NCBI RefSeq assembly: GCF_000368925.1 | Contig: NZ_KB849756.1 | Span: 1,010,271-1,074,270, forward strand | Source: Acinetobacter bereziniae LMG 1003 = CIP 70.12 | Lineage (GTDB): Bacteria; Pseudomonadota; Gammaproteobacteria; Pseudomonadales; Moraxellaceae | DNA: 64,000 nt | Reading direction: 5' to 3' | Shown: piece after piece, positions 53,868 through 62,732 of the stretch | Numbering within the stretch: position 1 is the stretch's first letter | Layout: each line of letters opens with the position of its first letter | Notes under the pieces: generated by a model | Database searches by the model: none | Told to the model about the DNA's origin: nothing | What the model saw: the letters and a program-made list of their open reading frames with translations, nothing else | Made by a program: the position numbers and the translations under genes

Positions 53868-54509
53868 ATGGCTTGGACAAAACAACAAATGGCTCAACGT
53901 GCTGCCAAAGAGTTGCAAGACGGTTTCTATGTCAATCTCGGCATTGGCTTACCGACTTTGGTTGCCAATTACATCCCCGAAGGAATGGATGTATGGTTAC
54001 AATCCGAAAATGGTTTATTGGGCATTGATGAATTTCCAACTGAAGACAACGTAGATGCGGACTTGATCAATGCTGGTAAACAAACTGTCACCGTTAAAAA
54101 AGGTGGTGCATTTTTTTCAAGTTCAGAATCATTTGCCATGATTCGCGGTGGTCGGGTTGACCTTGCTATTTTAGGTGCTATGGAAGTTTCTGAACATGGC
54201 GATCTCGCCAATTGGATGATTCCGGGTAAAAAAGTCAAAGGCATGGGCGGTGCAATGGATCTTGTTGCAGGTGTTCGAAAAGTCGTGATTTTAATGGAGC
54301 ATACGACCAAAGAGGGTCAAGCTAAAATTTTACCTCAATGCACCCTACCATTGACTGGTCGCCGAGTGGTTCATCGTATTATCAGCGACTTAGGTGTACT
54401 CGATGTAACTCAAAATGGTTTAGAACTGGTTGAGTTAGCAGATAATGTCAGTTTTGATGACATTCAAGCGGCGACAGCAGTCAGGATTAAAAATATTCAA
54501 GCTGCATAA
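53868..54509 (+). CDS. scoB: 3-oxoacid CoA-transferase subunit B
   Basis: Beta subunit, 213 residues. It carries the active-site glutamate in LQSENGLLGIDEFP (about residues 44-57), the glutamate that forms the CoA thioester in this family, and NLGIGLPTLVANYIPEG near 22-38. TTDLA-type RGGRVDLAILGAMEVS is also present. AAGGAG lies before the ATG. Last gene of fah-maiA-VOC-scoAB, followed by a terminator. Confidence 0.94.
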   Translation: MAWTKQQMAQRAAKELQDGFYVNLGIGLPTLVANYIPEGMDVWLQSENGLLGIDEFPTEDNVDADLINAGKQTVTVKKGGAFFSSSESFAMIRGGRVDLAILGAMEVSEHGDLANWMIPGKKVKGMGGAMDLVAGVRKVVILMEHTTKEGQAKILPQCTLPLTGRRVVHRIISDLGVLDVTQNGLELVELADNVSFDDIQAATAVRIKNIQAA

Positions 54510-54522
54510 AGCACAATCTGAC

Positions 54523-54558
54523 CGGGATGGAAGATCAATGGCTTCGATCCCGATTTTT
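54523..54558 (+). terminator. Terminator of the fah operon
   Basis: Stem cgggat/atcccg (54523-54528, 54547-54552), extended inside by gaag/cttc. A T5 run follows. Confidence 0.8.
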
Positions 54559-54794
54559 ATTGCCTAAATTTCAGCAAGGTCTGTTATTTTAACTTGAGCA
54601 TGTTGATATACAATACGTGGTAAAGTCACACTAAAATGCTCAATGCATAGTATGCTTATGCTATTCATCTATTTATCTCATTTAAAAAGATGATTTCTAT
54701 TTTGTAGCATGCTCAGGCATTATGTGCTGAATGTAAAATCAAATATCGACAGCAAATCAAAGCTGCAAGATTAAATGCGATCAAGGGTTGTTGA

Positions 54795-55574
54795 ATGATT
54801 GAAGAAAAGTTATCTGGTGGCGTTCAATCACTTGAAGTGGGCTTAGCCGTTCTCAATGCCCTTTTGGAACATAACAAACCGATTATATTAAAAGAACTAT
54901 CAAGCAAGCTGGATATGCATCCTGCCAAAGTACATCGTTATTTAGTCAGCCTCATACGCATGAACTATGCAAAGCAACTGGAAGATGGTCAATATGCACT
55001 GGGTGATCAGGCTTGGCGTTTAGGTTTAAACTGCATTCAACATACCGATGCCCTACAGTTGGTACAGCATCGAATTTATGAATTACAAAATAAAATTGGC
55101 TGTGGTATTCAAATCAGTAAATGGTCACCTAAAGGTCCTTTGGTTGTACAATCGATTGAATCTAATCACCCAATTTCAATAGTCACCAAAGTCGGTTCAA
55201 TTATGCCATTGGTCAACTCAGCTGCTGGGCGAGTTTTTGCAGCATATTTACCTGAGCCAATCATTAAACCATTGATATTTGCGGAATGGGAAAAAGCCGC
55301 AATCAATCATTATCAGATTAAACCGAGTCATTGGGATGAATTTATTCAACTTAAAGAAACCACTTTAGAACAAGGTATGGCAATTGCTCAAGGTGATCTT
55401 CTTACAGGCATCAATGCTATTGGTTTACCTATTTTTAATGCACATCAAGCTATGGAATTCTGCATTGTGGCTCTGGATAGTGAAGTATTTCTACCTGTGC
55501 ATAATGGCAGTGAAAAACTTGAACTATTTAAACATGAAGTGGCTGCAATTAATCAATACATTCAAACGCGTTAA
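54795..55574 (+). CDS. IclR family regulator (HmgR-like)
   Basis: 259 residues. The winged helix-turn-helix at about 8-70 contains LKELSSKLDMHPAKVHRYLVSL. The C-terminal effector domain is about 80-255, with SAAGRVFAAYLPE and GINAIGLPIFNAHQAM. AAGGG lies 7 bases before the ATG. It is placed between the fah operon and hpd and has its own terminator. In Pseudomonas the IclR protein HmgR represses the hmg genes in response to homogentisate. A similar role is likely here, and a shared palindromic motif upstream of fah and hpd is the candidate target. Confidence 0.88.
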   Translation: MIEEKLSGGVQSLEVGLAVLNALLEHNKPIILKELSSKLDMHPAKVHRYLVSLIRMNYAKQLEDGQYALGDQAWRLGLNCIQHTDALQLVQHRIYELQNKIGCGIQISKWSPKGPLVVQSIESNHPISIVTKVGSIMPLVNSAAGRVFAAYLPEPIIKPLIFAEWEKAAINHYQIKPSHWDEFIQLKETTLEQGMAIAQGDLLTGINAIGLPIFNAHQAMEFCIVALDSEVFLPVHNGSEKLELFKHEVAAINQYIQTR

Positions 55575-55599
55575 GTTATAGCTTTATCTCCCAAATAAA

Positions 55600-55630
55600 A
55601 AAGCCAAGAAAATACTTTCTTGGCTTTTTC
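55600..55630. terminator. Bidirectional terminator between IclR gene and hpd
   Basis: Arms aaagccaagaaa (55600-55611) and tttcttggcttt (55616-55627) with loop atac and A/T runs on both sides. Confidence 0.9.
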
Positions 55631-55647
55631 TGCTGATACCAATCACT

Positions 55648-56703
55648 TTATTTGGCTTCTAATACACCACGACGGATTTGATCACGTTCAATAGATTCAA
55701 ACAATGCTTTAAAGTTTCCTTCACCGAAGCCATCATCATCTTTACGTTGAATAAACTCAAAGAAAACTGGTCCAAGCATGTTTTCAGAGAAAATCTGTAA
55801 TAACAGCTTTTTCTCGCCTTCTTTGGTATTTCCATCTAACAAAATACCACGTTTTTGTAACTCTTCAGTTGGCTCACCGTGACCAGGTAAACGATCTTTT
55901 AACATTTCATAATAAGTTTCTGGTGGCGCGGTCATAAACTTCAAACCTAAACCTTTCAACTTATCCCAGGTTGAAATTAAATCGTCTGTGATAAAGGCAA
56001 TATGCTGAATACCTTCACCATTGAAATCAGCCAGAAATTCTGCAATTTGACCATTCCCTTTGTCTGAGTCTTCATTCAATGGAATACGGATCATACCATC
56101 TGGCGCAGTCAATGCTTTAGAGGTCAAACCGGTATATTCACCTTTAATGTCAAAGTAACGAATTTCCTGAAAATTAAAGATTTTTTCATAGAAATTCGCC
56201 CAATATTCCATGCGACCTTTATACACATTATGGGTTAAATGATCAATTTCATTAAGCCCTGCGCCACGCGGATTTTTTTCTACATCATCAAAGAAAACAA
56301 AATCATTTTCGTAAATATCACGATCCACAAGGAAAATTGGCATTCCTCCAATTCCCTTAATCGCTGGAATATTCAATTCCATCGGTCCTGCTTGTGAATA
56401 CATAGGTTCAGCGCCTAGTGCTATAGCATTTTTAAAAGCTTTAGCTGCATCACGGGTTCTAAATCCCATTGCACAAGCAGAAGGTCCATGCTCTTTGAAA
56501 AAGAATGAAGCATAAGACTCTGGTTGATAATTCAAAATAATATTGATATTACCTTGACGCCACAAATACGCTTTTTTAGATTTATGTTTTGCAACTTTGC
56601 TAAAACCAATGGTTTCAAAAATTTGATCTAATCCATTTTCCGTCGATACAAATTCAATAAAAGCAAAACCACATAATTCTAATGGGTTATCTAAAATATC
56701 CAT
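55648..56703 (-). CDS. hpd: 4-hydroxyphenylpyruvate dioxygenase
   Basis: Fe(II) enzyme that converts 4-hydroxyphenylpyruvate to homogentisate and CO2. It has 351 residues with two VOC-fold halves. The iron ligands lie in the C-terminal half: His in EIDHLTHNV (about 158), His in IQHIAFITDD (about 237), and Glu in GPVFFEFIQRK (about 318). It is on the opposite strand to the fah operon, with the strongest copy of the shared operator about 200 bases upstream. Together with fah and maiA it forms the homogentisate pathway. Confidence 0.97.
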   Translation of the reverse strand: MDILDNPLELCGFAFIEFVSTENGLDQIFETIGFSKVAKHKSKKAYLWRQGNINIILNYQPESYASFFFKEHGPSACAMGFRTRDAAKAFKNAIALGAEPMYSQAGPMELNIPAIKGIGGMPIFLVDRDIYENDFVFFDDVEKNPRGAGLNEIDHLTHNVYKGRMEYWANFYEKIFNFQEIRYFDIKGEYTGLTSKALTAPDGMIRIPLNEDSDKGNGQIAEFLADFNGEGIQHIAFITDDLISTWDKLKGLGLKFMTAPPETYYEMLKDRLPGHGEPTEELQKRGILLDGNTKEGEKKLLLQIFSENMLGPVFFEFIQRKDDDGFGEGNFKALFESIERDQIRRGVLEAK

Positions 56704-56902
56704 CTAGTTTCCCTTATTTAGATAAATTCATCCGTTTTTTAATGCTGAGAACAGCTTATCGTTACTTTGATTCATTGATCAAAGCACCATGAAAGCTGGT
56801 CCTTTTCATTCCATCATTCAGCCTGTCTAATGCCAAAAATATCAGTTTGGTGACAGTGAACTTTTACTCTAAATTCATCCTATAAGAAATTTATAATTTA
56901 TG

Positions 56903-56934
56903 CAATACATAATTAAATTATGTATTGTGTAATT
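56903..56934. promoter_or_regulatory. Perfect palindrome upstream of hpd (operator candidate)
   Basis: A 25-base perfect palindrome with 12-bp arms caatacataatt (56903-56914) and aattatgtattg (56916-56927) around one A. The right arm continues into aattatgtattgtgtaatt (56916-56934), the core also found upstream of fah. Confidence 0.65.
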
Positions 56935-56965
56935 TTATTGATTATTTACTCAAAATATCAGGTCA

Positions 56966-57733
56966 CTATTTTTGCTGAAAAGGCACCACAATGTTATACG
57001 ACTTTTCTACAACTTTTGATGATTCAGGTTTGAACGCTTCCCAATTAAAATCGTTAAAATTTAACCGCCATTGATAATATTCTTTGCCAATATCTTTAAA
57101 TTGAATGGATAAATTAGAACCACTTTCATCATGACAGTGTGGAGAAGATTGATATTCCTCTTGAGAAAAACAGGCTCGAATCATCTCATATGAATGAAAA
57201 GCAACATCAGCCAACGCCAGCTTATAGGCATGATTCGGTTCTAACATGACAAAATCAGCGATCTCTTCTGCTCGTCCACCTCCAGAGTAAGTCGTACTCC
57301 AGCGCTTAACTACAGCAATAGCAAGCTTTTGACGATTTAAAGGATAAAATGCAGGATAAATACTCAATCCATCATTGTTTAATTCCTTATCAAAATCACT
57401 GTTACGACCATGATGCTGATACTGCTGAAAACTCCAAGAATTCAGTACAACATACTGATTGTTTTCTTTTATAAATTCGATTAATTGCGGTGTATCGTCA
57501 GTTAAATATAAATGAGTGTCAGCCCCTGATTGCTTTTTCCAAACTTCTACATCCTTTCCACAATTGACTTTTAATGCCTGACAAATTTGCTTGGCTTGTG
57601 AGCTTTCTGTTTTTAGCTTTATCCAAGGAATGGCTTTAATTTGATCGGCAACAGCAGCATGAGAGAGCAAGAACACCCATGTCAATATTATCCATTGAAC
57701 AATGTTGTTAGATTGGCTTTTAAAGATAGGCAT
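56966..57733 (-). CDS. Exported protein of unknown function
   Basis: 255 residues with a signal peptide (hydrophobic NIVQWIILTWVFLLSHAAVA, cleavage before DQIK). Four cysteines (QICQALKVNCGK and ACFSQEEYQSSPHCHDE) could make two disulfides in the periplasm. I recognise no enzyme motif. It starts 6 bases after the PaaG-like gene on the same strand, so it is in that operon. Confidence 0.7.
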   Translation of the reverse strand: MPIFKSQSNNIVQWIILTWVFLLSHAAVADQIKAIPWIKLKTESSQAKQICQALKVNCGKDVEVWKKQSGADTHLYLTDDTPQLIEFIKENNQYVVLNSWSFQQYQHHGRNSDFDKELNNDGLSIYPAFYPLNRQKLAIAVVKRWSTTYSGGGRAEEIADFVMLEPNHAYKLALADVAFHSYEMIRACFSQEEYQSSPHCHDESGSNLSIQFKDIGKEYYQWRLNFNDFNWEAFKPESSKVVEKSYNIVVPFQQK

Positions 57734-57739
57734 TATGAT

Positions 57740-58525
57740 TTATCGTCCTTTAAAATGGGCTTGATCTTTCATTAAAAAAGCACGGACTCCTTCTAAAAAA
57801 TCTTCCGACTGACCCGCCCTTCTTTGTAAATCCTGTTCAACTTTAATTTGAGTATAAAAATCATTGTGCATGGTGACCCGCATCGCTTGTTTGATCAATG
57901 CAAAACTCAAACTGGCTTGCGTAGCAAAATACTCAGCTAAACGTACAACTTCTAAAGCCAACTGATCATCTGCCACGACTTTATAAATCATTCCGATTCG
58001 TTCAGCTTCTTCTGCACTGATCTTTTCTGCTGTCAACATCAATGCTTTGGCTTTAGCAAAGCCAATCAAGCGTGGAAGTAACCATGTTGCACCGCAATCA
58101 GGAATAAGACCAATTTTACTAAAGATTTGCGAGAAACTTGCTGATTTTGCTGCAAGTGTAATATCACATAACAATGGCAAACTCGCCCCCGCCCCAACAG
58201 CGATACCATTCACCGCGCAGATGATGACTTTAGGCATATCATTGATAATGTCTAAGAGTGGATTAAAGTATTTTTCCAACACCTCATCTAAGTCAATGAC
58301 TCCACTATTGAGAACTTCTGGACTTATTGCTTGCCCTGCACAAAATGCTTTGCCAACTGCTGCAATGACAATCACACGAACTTCAACATCCTCTTTCCAT
58401 TGCCTGAGTATCTCTATAATTTCTAGACTCATCTCAGGCGTTAAGCTATTCGATTGTTCTGGACGGTTAAGCTTTAAATAACCTACCCCATTTTTCTTTT
58501 CTATAATAACTGTTTGATATTCCAT
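57740..58525 (-). CDS. Enoyl-CoA hydratase/isomerase, PaaG-like
   Basis: Crotonase-fold CoA enzyme, 261 residues from ATG 58525. GAGGAA lies 6 bases upstream of this start and touches the ATG at 58531. The oxyanion-hole segments are AAVGKAFCAGQAI (about 59-71) and GIAVGAGASLPLLCD. The active-site segment is SKIGLIPDCGATWLLPRL, close to the PDSGGT segment of PaaG (phenylacetate epoxide isomerase), with the catalytic aspartate kept. The rest of the paa genes are absent here. It may serve phenylacetate or fatty acid breakdown; the exact substrate is not decided. Confidence 0.85.
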   Translation of the reverse strand: MEYQTVIIEKKNGVGYLKLNRPEQSNSLTPEMSLEIIEILRQWKEDVEVRVIVIAAVGKAFCAGQAISPEVLNSGVIDLDEVLEKYFNPLLDIINDMPKVIICAVNGIAVGAGASLPLLCDITLAAKSASFSQIFSKIGLIPDCGATWLLPRLIGFAKAKALMLTAEKISAEEAERIGMIYKVVADDQLALEVVRLAEYFATQASLSFALIKQAMRVTMHNDFYTQIKVEQDLQRRAGQSEDFLEGVRAFLMKDQAHFKGR

Positions 58526-58967
58526 GATCATTTCCTCAATGTTTTTGTATAAATGATGTGGAGCAGTCTTATTCCCTTTGAGTTTGTTTCAAGTTCATTC
58601 TAAAGCATGTTTTTGATTTACAATTTACCAATTGTCTCAATTGATTTTTTATCCGTACTTTATTCTCTATATGTTTTATAAATCAAAGTAATTTAATCTT
58701 TAAAAACAATAAAATACATATTAATTATAGCGTGAATTAAATTCATTTTTGGCGGATTCCTGTCTCAGCACAGTATCACCAGGAGCCCTCGCATAACTAA
58801 TGGGAGTTTATGCTAATGCATTGATTTAAATTTATGATATTTATATTAATTATCCCTATGCTTTTACTGGGTTTTATTCATTTCATATTCGCGTTATGAT
58901 CATGTTGTAGACTGGTGATGCGTATAAATATTCAATTCAGCTTTTTGTTAAAATAAGGAAAATAGTC
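58526..58967. other. Divergent region between the PaaG-like gene and uspA
   Basis: About 440 AT-rich bases, with promoters for both directions. A GC-richer patch at 58748-58800 (tcaccaggagccctcg) has no clear fold. The uspA ribosome site ataaggaa is near 58953. No coding frame was seen. Confidence 0.5.
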
Positions 58968-59405
58968 ATGGCTTATCAAAACATTCTCGTGCCTGTAGAT
59001 GGCTCAGAAACATCTTTATCTGTTGTTAAACATGCTGTGGAATTTGCAAAAGCATTTAAGAGTAAAATTACAGTTGTACAAGTCATGACATTGGATCCAT
59101 ATGTTGCATCAGAATATTTGGCAAACGGTCAAAGTAATATGCTCATTGAACGTGCCCGTGAATTTATTCAAGCCAATATCAACGAAGCCAAAGCACAATT
59201 CGCTGCAGAAGGCGTCCAAGTAGAAACTCGCTTACTTGAAGGTGAAAATATTGCGCATACATTAAATCAAGCCGTACAAGATTTAAAAACTGATTTAGTC
59301 ATCCTTAGCTCACATGGGCGTACAGGATTGAAAAAAATTATCATGGGAAGTGTTGCACAAAATTTGTTAACTGAATTACAAATTCCTGTTTTAGTCATTA
59401 AATAA
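58968..59405 (+). CDS. uspA: Universal stress protein, UspA family
   Basis: Cytosolic stress-survival protein, 145 residues. It has the ATP-binding type signature: the start MAYQNILVPVDGSETS and near the end SSHGRTGLKKIIMGSVAQ, i.e. the G-2x-G-9x-G-S/T motif. UspA homologues in Acinetobacter protect against peroxide and acid. It is a single gene with its own terminator. Confidence 0.92.
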   Translation: MAYQNILVPVDGSETSLSVVKHAVEFAKAFKSKITVVQVMTLDPYVASEYLANGQSNMLIERAREFIQANINEAKAQFAAEGVQVETRLLEGENIAHTLNQAVQDLKTDLVILSSHGRTGLKKIIMGSVAQNLLTELQIPVLVIK

Positions 59406-59420
59406 ATTGACTCAATGTCT

Positions 59421-59455
59421 AAAAACCTCACGCTAGAATTATCGTGAGGTTTTTT
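59421..59455. terminator. Bidirectional terminator
   Basis: Arms aaaaacctcacg (59421-59432) and cgtgaggttttt (59443-59454). It lies between uspA and the convergent alkyltransferase-like gene. Confidence 0.9.
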
Positions 59456-59459
59456 AATT

Positions 59460-59774
59460 TTAAGGTGCCCATTGGTATTTTTTTAAATTAATTTTGCCAT
59501 CAACAACGACCACATCTTCCTCGCGTAATTTTGCCGTCTGTATACACATACCATGTTCATCCAATTTATTCAGACTGATACGACCTTGTGAGTTGACGAC
59601 CCGATACCACGGAATATCATGATCTTCTGGAAGTTGTCCCAGTACACGCCCGACAAGCCGTGCATGTTTTGGTAAGCCAGCATACTTTGCGACTTGACCA
59701 TAACTTGCCACTTTGCCTTTTGGAATCTGCACGATGACATTTAAAATCATCTGCGCCAGTTCATGATTCTGCAT
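59460..59774 (-). CDS. Alkyltransferase-like protein (MGMT family without active Cys)
   Basis: 104 residues, the C-terminal MGMT-type DNA-binding domain only: GKVASYGQVAKYAGLPKHARLVGR in parts, then IPWYRVVNSQGRIS. In true O6-methylguanine methyltransferases this position reads PCHRV with the acceptor cysteine; here it is PWYRV. This is the hallmark of ATL proteins (E. coli YbaZ/Atl1), which bind O6-alkylguanine and hand it to nucleotide excision repair. It should therefore act as a sensor, not a methyltransferase. Confidence 0.9.
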   Translation of the reverse strand: MQNHELAQMILNVIVQIPKGKVASYGQVAKYAGLPKHARLVGRVLGQLPEDHDIPWYRVVNSQGRISLNKLDEHGMCIQTAKLREEDVVVVDGKINLKKYQWAP

Positions 59775-59929
59775 TGGACCTTTACATTTAAATAATTAAA
59801 AAATGTTGAAAATAACTCAACAAAATTGACTTAGAAAATAAGCTTCCGACATTTTAGGCAAATGTAATTTAATAGTACATATTCTAATCTTAAACCCTAC
59901 CTCAAATACAACAACAAGAGTATGCAAAA

Positions 59930-60901
59930 ATGAAAGGAATCTTCAATAAACTGCTTTTATCTACCGCATTGGTCATGGGCACTGTGACATCACTCGGTTT
60001 GTCCAATACCTATGCTGCTCCAAGTATTGATATTCAAAGTGTTCTTCAACAAGAACGCGCTTGGGCGGGAATGGAAACCAAACGTGTCAAAGTTGGTGAT
60101 ATTGACTGGGCATACAGTGAAGGTGGACCCGCAGGAAAACCGACGCTTATGCTTGTACATGGGCTTGCAGGTAGCCGAGACAACTGGAACCGTGTGGCAC
60201 GTTATTTAACACCATATTATCATGTCATTATTCCTGATTTACCGGGTCAAGGTGATAGTAAAGTTCCAAATGATTTTGATTACTCACTCCCGAATTTGAC
60301 TGAAAAGTTACGTCGTTTTGCAGAAGCCATCAAAGTTGAGAATGGTCTAAATGTTGCAGGACATTCAATGGGCGGTTCGATTTCGTTACTATATGCTGCT
60401 CAGTATCCTGTCGATACCAAGTCACTGTTCTTAATCGACAGTGCAGGCGTATTTAAATCTGCCAATACGCCATATCTTAAAGATCCAACCACTTTACGCA
60501 ATATGATCGTCAGTAAACCTGGCGACTTTGATCGCTTAATGAAGATAGCGACTAGCCTTCCACCATTTATTCCAAAAGAATTAAAAGACTCTCAAGAAAA
60601 ACTGATGATCAGTCAATCTGCAAATACCACAAAATTGGTTGAACAATTGATTGTAATGTCTAAATTGTTTACCCCTGACTCATTTGCGATTGCAGCACGC
60701 TCTATTGATCAGCCTGTATTAATTGCATGGGGTGATAAGGATCAAATTATCAATGTTGAAGCTGCTGCTGAATTGAAGGGTTTATTAAAAAATGCTCAAG
60801 AACCTGTAATCTTAAAAGGTGTAGGACATTTACCACTTCTTGAACAAGAGCAATTGTTGATTAAGCCGTATTTGGATTTCTTGGCAAAAAATGCGAAATA
60901 A
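59930..60901 (+). CDS. Exported alpha/beta hydrolase (lipase/esterase-like)
   Basis: 323 residues with a signal peptide (KLLLSTALVMGTVTSLGLS, cleavage near TYA-APS). The triad is visible: nucleophile Ser in AGHSMGGSISLL, Asp in IAWGDKDQII, His in GVGHLPLLEQE. The oxyanion segment is MLVHGLAGSRDNW. It is similar to periplasmic or secreted lipases of Moraxella/Psychrobacter/Acinetobacter type; no lipase chaperone is nearby. The ribosome site is weak (acaagag). Confidence 0.88.
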   Translation: MKGIFNKLLLSTALVMGTVTSLGLSNTYAAPSIDIQSVLQQERAWAGMETKRVKVGDIDWAYSEGGPAGKPTLMLVHGLAGSRDNWNRVARYLTPYYHVIIPDLPGQGDSKVPNDFDYSLPNLTEKLRRFAEAIKVENGLNVAGHSMGGSISLLYAAQYPVDTKSLFLIDSAGVFKSANTPYLKDPTTLRNMIVSKPGDFDRLMKIATSLPPFIPKELKDSQEKLMISQSANTTKLVEQLIVMSKLFTPDSFAIAARSIDQPVLIAWGDKDQIINVEAAAELKGLLKNAQEPVILKGVGHLPLLEQEQLLIKPYLDFLAKNAK

Positions 60902-60925
60902 TGATTCGCTAATCTATGAGACCTT

Positions 60926-60958
60926 AAAAAATACCCTTCATGTTGAAGGGTATTTTTT
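60926..60958. terminator. Bidirectional terminator
   Basis: Perfect 15-bp arms aaaaaatacccttca (60926-60940) and tgaagggtatttttt (60944-60958), loop tgt. Confidence 0.92.
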
Positions 60959-61005
60959 AAGCTGGTATGACATTAAAGTTCAACATTTGAATGTGACTTT
61001 TTGAA

Positions 61006-62505
61006 TCAGAAATTTGCCGGATTTTCCAAGCGCTTCACTTCCTGTGCTTTTTCTGGATGATGAACGGTTGCAACGCCATCATCAGATTTTTTATCAACCA
61101 ATGCTTCCGGATTATAAATCGTAATAGTTTCGTGACCTTCAGCATCCTCACCCACAATATATTTAAATCCTTTGCGATTCATTTTATTGCACATGCGTTG
61201 ATACCAACCTTTGAAACCTTGAGTTTCTTCGTTGGGATTGTAATAAAAAGCATTCATTACCGCAGGTAAGCCTAGACCACAGACTACACCTGAAAGTAAT
61301 ACACTGATAAAAGTATAACCAATCAAAATACTGCTGTAATCACGTAACTCTGGTACGTTTGCCACAGCAAGAATCAATGCAAGTGAAATACCTCCTCGAA
61401 CCCCTCCCCATGACAAAATGGCAAGACTACCGTTATAGCTCTTTTTTCGAAATGATGGGAAGAATGCAAAAGCAAGGAAATTTGCCGCAAAACGTGATAA
61501 ATGCAGGGCAAAGAATGCAAAAATACCACCCAGAATAAGACTGGTACTAAGATCCAAAATAAAGATTTCCAGACCAATCAGAGTGAATAAGAATGAATTA
61601 ATAATCCCTTCTACCGTGTGCCAGAAATGATTGACCTCACGAATTTCACGGTCTTGTAGAATTTCTTTCCATTTATTTCCGACGATCAAACCACCGATGA
61701 CACAAGCAATTGGTGCAGATGCGTGCGCAAACAATGCCACAAGATACGAACCACACGCCAACAATGCCGTGGTTAAGATGAGAGATTCCATCTCATGTTT
61801 ACCACGTAATAAACGTAAAATCCCTAAACCGAATGCCCAACCAATGATCACAGCCACTACAATTTCATATAATAGGGTTTGTAGGGTTGCAATCAGACTG
61901 AAATGTTCACCTTCAAGGACATTTAATAAGGTCATAAAGACGGCAATACACATTGCGTCATTAAATAAGGATTCACCTTCTAATTTGACCATCAAATGAT
62001 GTGGTGCACGTACTGAACTCAGTACGCCTTTAATCCCAATTGGATCCGTTGCTCCAAGTGCTGAACCAAGTAATAACAACACTAAAATAGGCACAGGATT
62101 TCCAATCAAGAACTGGAAGCCAAATACCAATCCTGCAAAAAATACTGCACACAACAATAGTGCAATTGTGGCTAAGATACTGATCGGCTTCCAATAGACT
62201 TTTAAATCAGAAACTTTAAATTTCAATGCGGATGATGTAAGAATGAAACAAATCACACCATTGACTAAAAAATCATAAAAATCGACATGGCGCACTGCCT
62301 CTTCAATATTATGAATATTAATCGAGATAAATTGATTACCATTCAGTAAACTGGCGCCCCATTGCAAGATAAAGACAAAAATTGCAGAAACGATAGGTAC
62401 ACCAATCGCTTGAGGAAAACCGAGTATGCGTTTATTAAATATGGTCGTCGCAATAGAAAGCGCAAAAACTACTGTAAAAACTTGGAGAAAGAAATAATTA
62501 CCCAT
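61006..62505 (-). CDS. CPA1 family sodium:proton antiporter (NhaP-like)
   Basis: Inner membrane Na+(K+)/H+ antiporter, 499 residues, about 12 helices in the first 420. It has the CPA1 segments GSALGATDPIGIKGVLSSV (Asp-Pro in the ion-binding crossing), ASAPIACVIGGLIVGNKW and LSWGGVRGGISLALIL. The C-terminal soluble tail (about 425-499) is charged and may regulate activity. It appears to be a single gene, with the longer antiporter-type cytosolic domain of some NhaP proteins missing. Confidence 0.9.
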   Translation of the reverse strand: MGNYFFLQVFTVVFALSIATTIFNKRILGFPQAIGVPIVSAIFVFILQWGASLLNGNQFISINIHNIEEAVRHVDFYDFLVNGVICFILTSSALKFKVSDLKVYWKPISILATIALLLCAVFFAGLVFGFQFLIGNPVPILVLLLLGSALGATDPIGIKGVLSSVRAPHHLMVKLEGESLFNDAMCIAVFMTLLNVLEGEHFSLIATLQTLLYEIVVAVIIGWAFGLGILRLLRGKHEMESLILTTALLACGSYLVALFAHASAPIACVIGGLIVGNKWKEILQDREIREVNHFWHTVEGIINSFLFTLIGLEIFILDLSTSLILGGIFAFFALHLSRFAANFLAFAFFPSFRKKSYNGSLAILSWGGVRGGISLALILAVANVPELRDYSSILIGYTFISVLLSGVVCGLGLPAVMNAFYYNPNEETQGFKGWYQRMCNKMNRKGFKYIVGEDAEGHETITIYNPEALVDKKSDDGVATVHHPEKAQEVKRLENPANF

Positions 62506-62683
62506 TCGAACCCTATTTTCGATTTTTAATTTAAATGCACATCAAACACTCAATCATTTCTTTATTAAATATAGAATAAAAGACCATTTAACAATCAATA
62601 TAATTTTACAAAAAAAAGTACAGTCTGACTTTTTTCGTTATATTTTTTAACATAAAAAATTGGCTTGGAAAATCTATTTAGAA

Positions 62684-62710
62684 AAAAAGAGCATATCTTG
62701 TGCTCTTTTT
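62684..62710 (-). terminator. Terminator after the metallopeptidase gene
   Basis: Stem aaaaagagca/tgctcttttt with a 7-base loop and T/A runs. It lies just beyond the stop at 62733. Confidence 0.85.
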
Positions 62711-62732
62711 TAAACCATTGAACTTAAACAAC

